Shown here: positions 25,331-64,000 of the stretch, piece by piece
How positions within the stretch are numbered: the stretch's first letter is position 1
How the letters are laid out: every line of letters starts with the position of its first letter
From: Apricaphanius iberus
Lineage: Eukaryota; Chordata; Actinopteri; Cyprinodontiformes; Aphaniidae
Assembly: GCA_028564705.1 (NCBI GenBank)
Contig: JAPXFQ010002640.1
Coordinates: 1,240,001 to 1,304,000 of the forward strand
Reading direction: 5' to 3'
DNA: 64,000 bases
The notes under the pieces: model-generated
Seen by the model: only the letters and a program-made list of their open reading frames with translations
What the model was told of the DNA's origin: nothing
The model's database searches: none
Program-made: the position numbers and the translations under genes

Positions 25331-27309
25331 AGTCGTATTTTACATCACAGGCAACAGACTGAAACTAAGACAAACTAAGATTTATTTCATGGTGTCACAT
25401 TTGTGCACACTCACATGCATTCATACTGACACCACAAACACAGACATGCACACACTACTGGGTTTCAAAAAGCTCATGATACCTTAAAGATCCCCCCCCC
25501 CACTCCTTGGACAGAATAGTGGCAGCGCCGTCAGACTGCGAATCTGTCCATCTGTGCCGAACAGTGTTTTTCTGGTATATGTCTTGTTTATCTGGCACAT
25601 ATGTCTATATATATTACTGAGGAGATTTTTTTTTTCTGCATCCCTGCTCTGCCCCCTGCAGAGGACAGGTCTTAGATGTATTTTTTTTTTCCCACCTCCC
25701 AATTTTTCTCTCTCTTACTCTCTCTCTCTCTCTATTGACAAAATCCTGCTATGCATTCCGCAAATCTGCTCTTTCCAGTTTGGCACCTACGGTACAGTTT
25801 AGAGAACTTGGAAAACACCCAAAGAAGTGACTCCAGCCAGATGACAAACAACACTGAAGTTTTGGAGCGACATGCAAACCACTATACACAGAGGGATATC
25901 ACATCAATCGCTCCTCACAGAAGCTCTCCATTAGTTCTAGCTCAGCTTGAGCTATTTTGCAGAGAAAAATAGCGTCAGACTCTAGATATCCAAATATGTC
26001 CAAAATACATCCCAAAACATCTGTACCAATAAATGTAGTTAAAAAGGGCAAGAATAAACCCACTATTTTTCCCTGTAATCCGTTTTGCATGTTGCTAACA
26101 TTTGCAAAAGAGATTCCATCTTACAGTAGGACTTTAAAGCAATGTTAGAGTGGCAGCATTTATCTGTAAGCCTCACCGTATCGGTGTGCGTATATCAGCG
26201 TGCGTGGTTGCTGATTGTTACCACCCAACTGCCTTGCTGTCTTACCCTTTGAAATGCATCTTAGTCCATCCGTCCAAACAGACACATGAGAAGTATTCCC
26301 GGTTCACTCCCTGTACCACTGCACCTCATCAATAACAACGAACATGGTGAAGTTACATCATCAGTATTGATCAGCTTTTGGAAACTCGATCGGCAACCAG
26401 GCAACCTTTCACTCACTGGTTCAGACTTACAACGATCCATTTCACGAGGCCCACCATCAGCTGAATAATTGATTTGATATTCCTCTAAAGTGCTAGGATG
26501 GGGTAGCCTGACCAGAGAAGAAAGCTTGAAACGAAGCATAACGCCGTGATCTGTGGGCTGCTCTTTGCAGATTAAGGAGATTAAAAGATGGCAGCCAGAG
26601 AAAGAAGTCTGACTGACGAGGATAAACATTTTTTTATTTTTTTTATTTTTTATGCGTGTCAGGAGAAGCTGGGAAGATGCTCGGGGGGGCTGCTTGCAAC
26701 ATTGACAGATGCTGATTAATGAACAGCGCTAACTTTGATTTACTGACACTCTTCCTCTGAAGACAGAGGCCTGCAGCTGGGATCAAAACGGAAGCGAGAA
26801 CATTGCTGAGGAAGGCAGACTGCTTCATGATGGAAGTGAGGGTAAAGAAGGTAATAAATTAGACAAAATCAGATGTCTTCTTATTTTCCTTAATAAAGCT
26901 CAATATCCACTGTTATATCATATAGGATTCTAGAACATAGAAATATGGGATTTCATATCAGTTTAATAAACTCTGTTCCATTTGAGAAACATGCTGGGTT
27001 ATAAGACCTTTTCCATGCAGCTCAACTCTGCACATGTTGCATAACAGGAGACCTACTTAAACAGCACCCACCCTGGCACAGGAGTAGAGAAATACTGCCC
27101 CCTACTGGTTGCGTTGCAGGTTCAGGTTTTAAACACCATTGTACATGTTATATGAAATTGTAACAAATGACTAAAATTCCCTCAGTTGAATCGTTGAGAG
27201 ATACGAGGTAGACTTTAGGAACTTTGGCCAGATGGGATATGTGACATATATGTTAGGGTGGGACAGCAACATTATGAAGCATAGCAGCTGCTGGGCCTTT
27301 TATCTTGTT
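25331..27309. other. Intergenic stretch with simple repeats, no gene recognised
   Basis: Contains a C run at about 25492-25501, a T run at 25681-25690 and a (CT)n tract at 25707-25733. The remainder is unassigned. Confidence 0.45.
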
Positions 27310-27790
27310 TTAATAAAAAGATGAAACTTGAAATGTCCAAATATCATGCAAAATTTATTTTTATTTTAGTAACTTAAATTAAAATGTGAAACTAATATAT
27401 GTTACACCCAGATGCAAGGTGAAATATTCTAAGCCTTTGTTATAGCTTTGATGATGTTGATTATGGCTTACGGTTTATGAAATCCCTAAATTGAAAATAT
27501 CTGAAAACTAGAATCTTACGTGGAAATCAATAATATATCCATTTTAATAGTGCTTCATTTGCGGCTTTCGGCTCTTCTACATTATTCGTTCTCATATCTC
27601 TTATCTTTCTCTTAGCAATGGCCCATAGATTCTCTATGGAGCTCAGATCAGGCCAGTTTTGCTGGCCAAACAAGAACAATAATCTCAAGTTCACTGAACC
27701 AGGTTTTGCCGTCCAAGTCCGTTTCTGTCAACAACAAAAAAATCCCAGTCTATTTCAGTTTTTGCCAGTTCAGTGTGGGAGTGGGCACTC
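27310..27790 (-). mobile_element. Antisense Tc1 fragment (family A)
   Basis: The left part (27310-27510) repeats the family-A terminal inverted repeat (aatgtgaaactaatatatg, gattatggcttacggtttatg). The right part, read on the minus strand, is the transposase C-terminus (IENLWAIAKRKIRDMRTNN). The 5' part of the transposase is missing. Confidence 0.7.
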
Positions 27791-27959
27791 AAGATCTGGG
27801 GGACTTGCTCAGTAAGATTAAAGACATGCAAGTTTATCTCCTCTGATTGGCTAACTGCAACACTACCCTTACAAAGTCTCTGTTTACTAAAATCAGTAAC
27901 ACGAGACAAAACAGGCAATATTATGGATTGCTAACGAACAGAATAATGCACAAATATTC

Positions 27960-28960
27960 TCAAACTATTTTTGGAAAGCCCTTTTGATGTCATGGTTTTC
28001 AAAAGTTCTGACTACAGGCCCACCTGCGGATGCATTTTAAGAACCTCTTCCTGTTGAGACGTCATAAAAACATCAAATCTCCCAATACATCAGGAAAAGA
28101 AACATGGACCTCCACAAGCCTAGTGTATCCTTGGGCATAATCCACAGATTCCTGAAGATGTAACATTAATCCATCCAATAATACACAACCATAAACACAG
28201 CTATATGGGAAAGCCAACATCAGGAAATGCGGTTTTAAGATTTGGGTGTATCGACTTCAGAAAGATTTTGAGCGGCTGGTGGCTGAGGTATAAGAGTGAC
28301 ATGAGTGGCAAAAGTGTCTGAACGACCACTCAGCAAGGAAGAAGCCATCACTCCAAATTCAACACAAAATGTCAGATTACCATTTGAAAATATATATGTG
28401 GTCTGGCGAAGCTGAAATGAAAGTGCAATTCTGTGATGGACTGGCGACCTGTCCGTTGACATCTGGAGATAGGCACCAGCTCCCCCATGAGGATTAAGCG
28501 GTTCAGAAAATGGATGGATGGATGGATGGAGAGCTTGCAATTTGGACAACGCCATCCAAACCAAGTATGGGAGCTATAGAATCACATTTTGCTTCAGGAG
28601 GGACTTTTGCAATTCACAAAATAGATGACCTAATGAGGAAAGAACACTGTGGGAAATGTTAAAGCACCATCTCAAGACTATAGCTTGAAGCTTGAAAAGA
28701 AATGGGTCTTCCATTTAGACAATGACCTTAAACATATATCTGGACAAGATGATACATTTATTGTTTGGTAAAGGCCACCACAAAGGCATAATCTCTAACC
28801 AATATATTATTTTTTTCTATTGGAAAAGGCTGAAAAATCCTAAGAGAAATGGGCCAAAATTCCAGCAAACTGTTATAAAAATCTTATATCAATTCTACCA
28901 AATATGGAGGAAATCTGTATTAACAGTTAATTTCACGATGTTGAAACAAAATCATTTAGA
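27960..28960 (+). mobile_element. Degenerate Tc1-like transposon (family D)
   Basis: Blocks in order match a known Tc1-like family: gaaacatggacctccacaag, cagcaaggaagaagccatcac, gtggtctggcgaagctgaaat, aatgggtcttccatttagac and aatgggccaaaattccagc. The order is colinear with transposase from the helix-turn-helix region to the C-terminus. Many stops; a SINE tail is inserted at 28435-28530. Confidence 0.7.
28435..28530 (+). mobile_element. SINE 3'-tail fragment with (GGAT)n
   Basis: The sequence gatggactggcgacctgtcc through taagcggttcagaaaatgg and a (ggat)4 tail is the 3' third of the SINE at 4804-5161. It replaces part of the surrounding family-D Tc1. No clean duplication was seen. Confidence 0.8.
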
Positions 28961-29150
28961 GTAAAAATAATTTTACTTTTAGAGCTAAAAAGGGAAATGT
29001 TTAGTATGACTTCCACATACAGTGAGCGAGAAAACAAGAATCTTCAGCGTCGGTACAGTAAATATCTGAATTCAATCATGTAAATTGGAGTCTAAACCTG
29101 AACAGAAGCAAACTCAGATGGGATAAAAAATAAAAACTTCCTGGATAGTG

Positions 29151-31285
29151 TTTATTTATTTCAGTCTAAGCTTTACATAAAGTGAGCAAAATATGCATTT
29201 TCACAGAAATTGTCAAATGTAAGAAAAACAAAGACACAAAAAAAGATCATTTAGAATCTCATTTTATTTTCAGTGTTACGCAACATTAGAAGTATAAATA
29301 TTTGTTGATATACAACATCTATGACATCCATAGAGCTTCTCTTGGGCAAAATACAAAAACTCAAAACACTTTTATTGCACATTTCCTAAAAGACAAACCA
29401 TAGAGAGCAAGTTCACCTAATACCAGTGTTGCACAGAGAAACTAAGGGACCTGAAGAGACAAGTAGACGAGAAGAACTTGACATATAAGAACACTGATTA
29501 CCACACAAACAAATATCCTGCTGGGAGGGGCGCGTAAAGGTCTTACATGGCCATCAGCAACATTATCCGGGACACAGAATACAGATTTGGCAAATAAACC
29601 ATATACAAAATATACATCCATGAGGCTTTGTAAACAAACACTGAATGTGCTTTTAAATGTCATCTTGAGAACAAAAATGGGGATTTAATAAATAAAAAAA
29701 AATATTTGGGATCGTTTTCTGACTACTAATTTACTGAGTCGGTGATTAAACAATAAGATGCAGTTTCTTACAATGCCTTTACAATATGTAATGCAAGAAA
29801 ACATAAGGTTGGTTCACAATAACATCCCTATAGTCGATTATTAATTGCTGGCGACAGTGTGGAACATTTAGATACACTGTGTCAGGGTTAATTTATAGGT
29901 TTCATAACGCAGTAGATGAGATTTTTCTTTATTTTTTTCTTAAAAACATACTGATAAGAATAATGTTCTAAGCTAATTTCAGTTTGAAATTCAGGGTTTG
30001 TCATTTAAAGGCATCAATGATAAGAGAGGAGCAAATAAGGATACATGACAGCCTGCAGGTGTGCTAAAGCGTATTTACACACCATGGACTAAAACTAAGC
30101 TAACATTCTTTGTTACACTTTTACCCAGGTGAAGCTGAAGTTTGACTGAAAACGGACACCCTGACAGTGACACACTTGAACACCAACCATTCAACCATTC
30201 CTCGTGTGATGGAGCACAAGTCCTGAACATGAAAAACCCTAAAGGATTTAAATCCACTGCGCATGTGCAGAAGTGCTTGTTTATTTCTTCAATCGAACAA
30301 CGTCTCATCCTTCCTCAAACCGCTGTTAGCCTGCAAACGCGTCGACACACCAGAGACATTCTTAGGAAACGCTGATAGCCCTCATAGTTTGTTTTTTAAG
30401 ATGTATATATGTTTATTTATAATGCTACATTGAAAGGAACAGCCCAGTTAGTTCCTCGAACTTTGTCCCTCTTCAAGTCAGTTTTGGAACATGTGAAAAC
30501 ACCATGGACGTCAGAGAAAATAGCTTTGATGAGACCGTAGACCACAGAGCAGAACGTCTTCATATCGAGCATACAAACATGACACAGCAAAAATCTTTAC
30601 ATATAATACAAACAATCATGTAAGCCCATGTTTTCCCTGTTTTACATTATCTTATTTAAACCATATTGCATAAAAATCAGAACTATATGTACAGATGTCA
30701 AAGGAATGTGAATAAATGACTTACTTCCTTGCTAAGAACAGCAAGAGGTTTGATTTCCCGTGTGTCTAAGGCCCCTTCACTAGGAACTGGAACATGATTC
30801 TGAACTTTAAAGTTTTAGGTGAACAAGCGCAGGGCATGGTGAATTCCCTCTGTGTACCCACTGATTGACAAACATGAATCAAGCGGATCATACTAGGAAG
30901 GAAAAATCGAATCTAACAGTAGCTAGGCTGCTTAGTAAAATCATGTGGTCTACTGCATTAAAAGAGCTCGACATCGTGTCCTCCGAGTCCACAAGTAAAA
31001 GTGCAATTCAAATTATTTTATGGCACTGACTGTTCAGCACATTACTGCCGCCGACATACTGATTGCACAAAGCCTTTGGTGAGGAAAAGAAACAAACCCT
31101 CAAACATTCGCTTGACTTGAGAGAAAAACAAAAACACAAACGTCATCAGCAAATTAAGAGACACCAACACCTGTAATCGGCATGTAACAGCTTGGCCGGT
31201 CCTCAAATAAAAGAGCTCAAAAAAACAGAAGGCATGACGAGGCTGACAGAAATCATTTGAGCTTTCTTTGTGGGTTTTTTTTTTT
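29151..31285 (-). other. mast4: Probable mast4 3' UTR
   Basis: About 2.1 kb downstream of the stop contains no repeat that I recognise, unlike the sequence further left. Minus-strand AATAAA signals occur at 30412-30417, 29371-29376 and 29151-29156, so alternative 3' ends are possible. The extent is inferred only from the signals and from the start of Tc1 remnants at about 28.96 kb; no transcript evidence is available. Confidence 0.4.
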
Positions 31286-63888
<32,603 letters not shown>

Positions 63889-64000
63889 TTAAACCTGAAA
63901 GGTCAACGAAGTTGGAGATGAAGAGTATTTTTCTAAATGAAACCTGCTTGTTAATTCAAAGACGTAAAAAAAACCAAAAAGTAAATAAATGTACAATTAA

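Overview
The window is vertebrate genomic DNA, almost certainly from a ray-finned (teleost) fish. It is AT-rich, intron-dominated and packed with repeat families typical of fish: several Tc1-like transposon families, hAT elements and MITEs, a PIF/Harbinger remnant, L2-like and other non-LTR pieces, and tRNA-derived SINEs. There is no bacterial or viral gene organisation. Species cannot be named from this sequence.

One protein-coding gene is well supported. It lies on the minus strand and occupies roughly the right half (31,286-63,733). It is the 3' part of mast4, microtubule-associated serine/threonine kinase 4. I reconstructed 23 coding exons with GT..AG borders. Their phases join without a break into 2,176 residues plus a stop codon. 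In order they encode the DUF1908 helical domain, a complete AGC-type kinase domain with its C-terminal extension, a low-complexity linker, one PDZ domain, and a basic/Ser-Pro-rich tail carried mostly by a single 3.4-kb terminal exon. The N-terminal exons and promoter lie beyond the right edge. A likely 3' UTR runs from 31,285 down to about 29.15 kb.

The left part (1-29 kb) is downstream intergenic DNA with no convincing conserved gene. It holds a LINE C-terminal fragment (0.1-0.3 kb), a long-TIR Tc1 element with a SINE nested in its right repeat (3.5-5.3 kb), a second Tc1 family (6.5-8.0 kb), a CpG-rich repeat (9.7-10.1 kb), an antisense L2-like LINE (11.6-12.8 kb), a degenerate Tc1-like element with a nested SINE tail (13.8-14.5 kb), a CpG-rich segment between direct repeats (17.5-18.6 kb), a TTAA-flanked MITE (19.1-19.3 kb), and a Tc1 cluster (27.3-29.0 kb). 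Three stretches (13.1-13.4, 19.8-20.3 and 22.1-23.0 kb) are unexplained and could hold non-coding exons or regulatory DNA.

The mast4 introns also carry mobile DNA: a Harbinger transposase remnant with a GC-rich insert (36.4-37.9 kb), a non-LTR reverse transcriptase remnant (38.4-39.5 kb), a hAT MITE with near-perfect 8-bp duplications (42.2-43.2 kb), a TA-flanked MITE (56.2-56.8 kb), hAT-type coding remnants (57.0-59.1 kb) and a long antisense SINE (62.7-63.2 kb). None interrupts a mast4 exon.

I did not find a clearly new biological system. The most useful points are the full mast4 exon model, a tandem 3' splice site that would add or remove two residues just before the kinase domain, the nested insertions, and the few unexplained non-repeat stretches.
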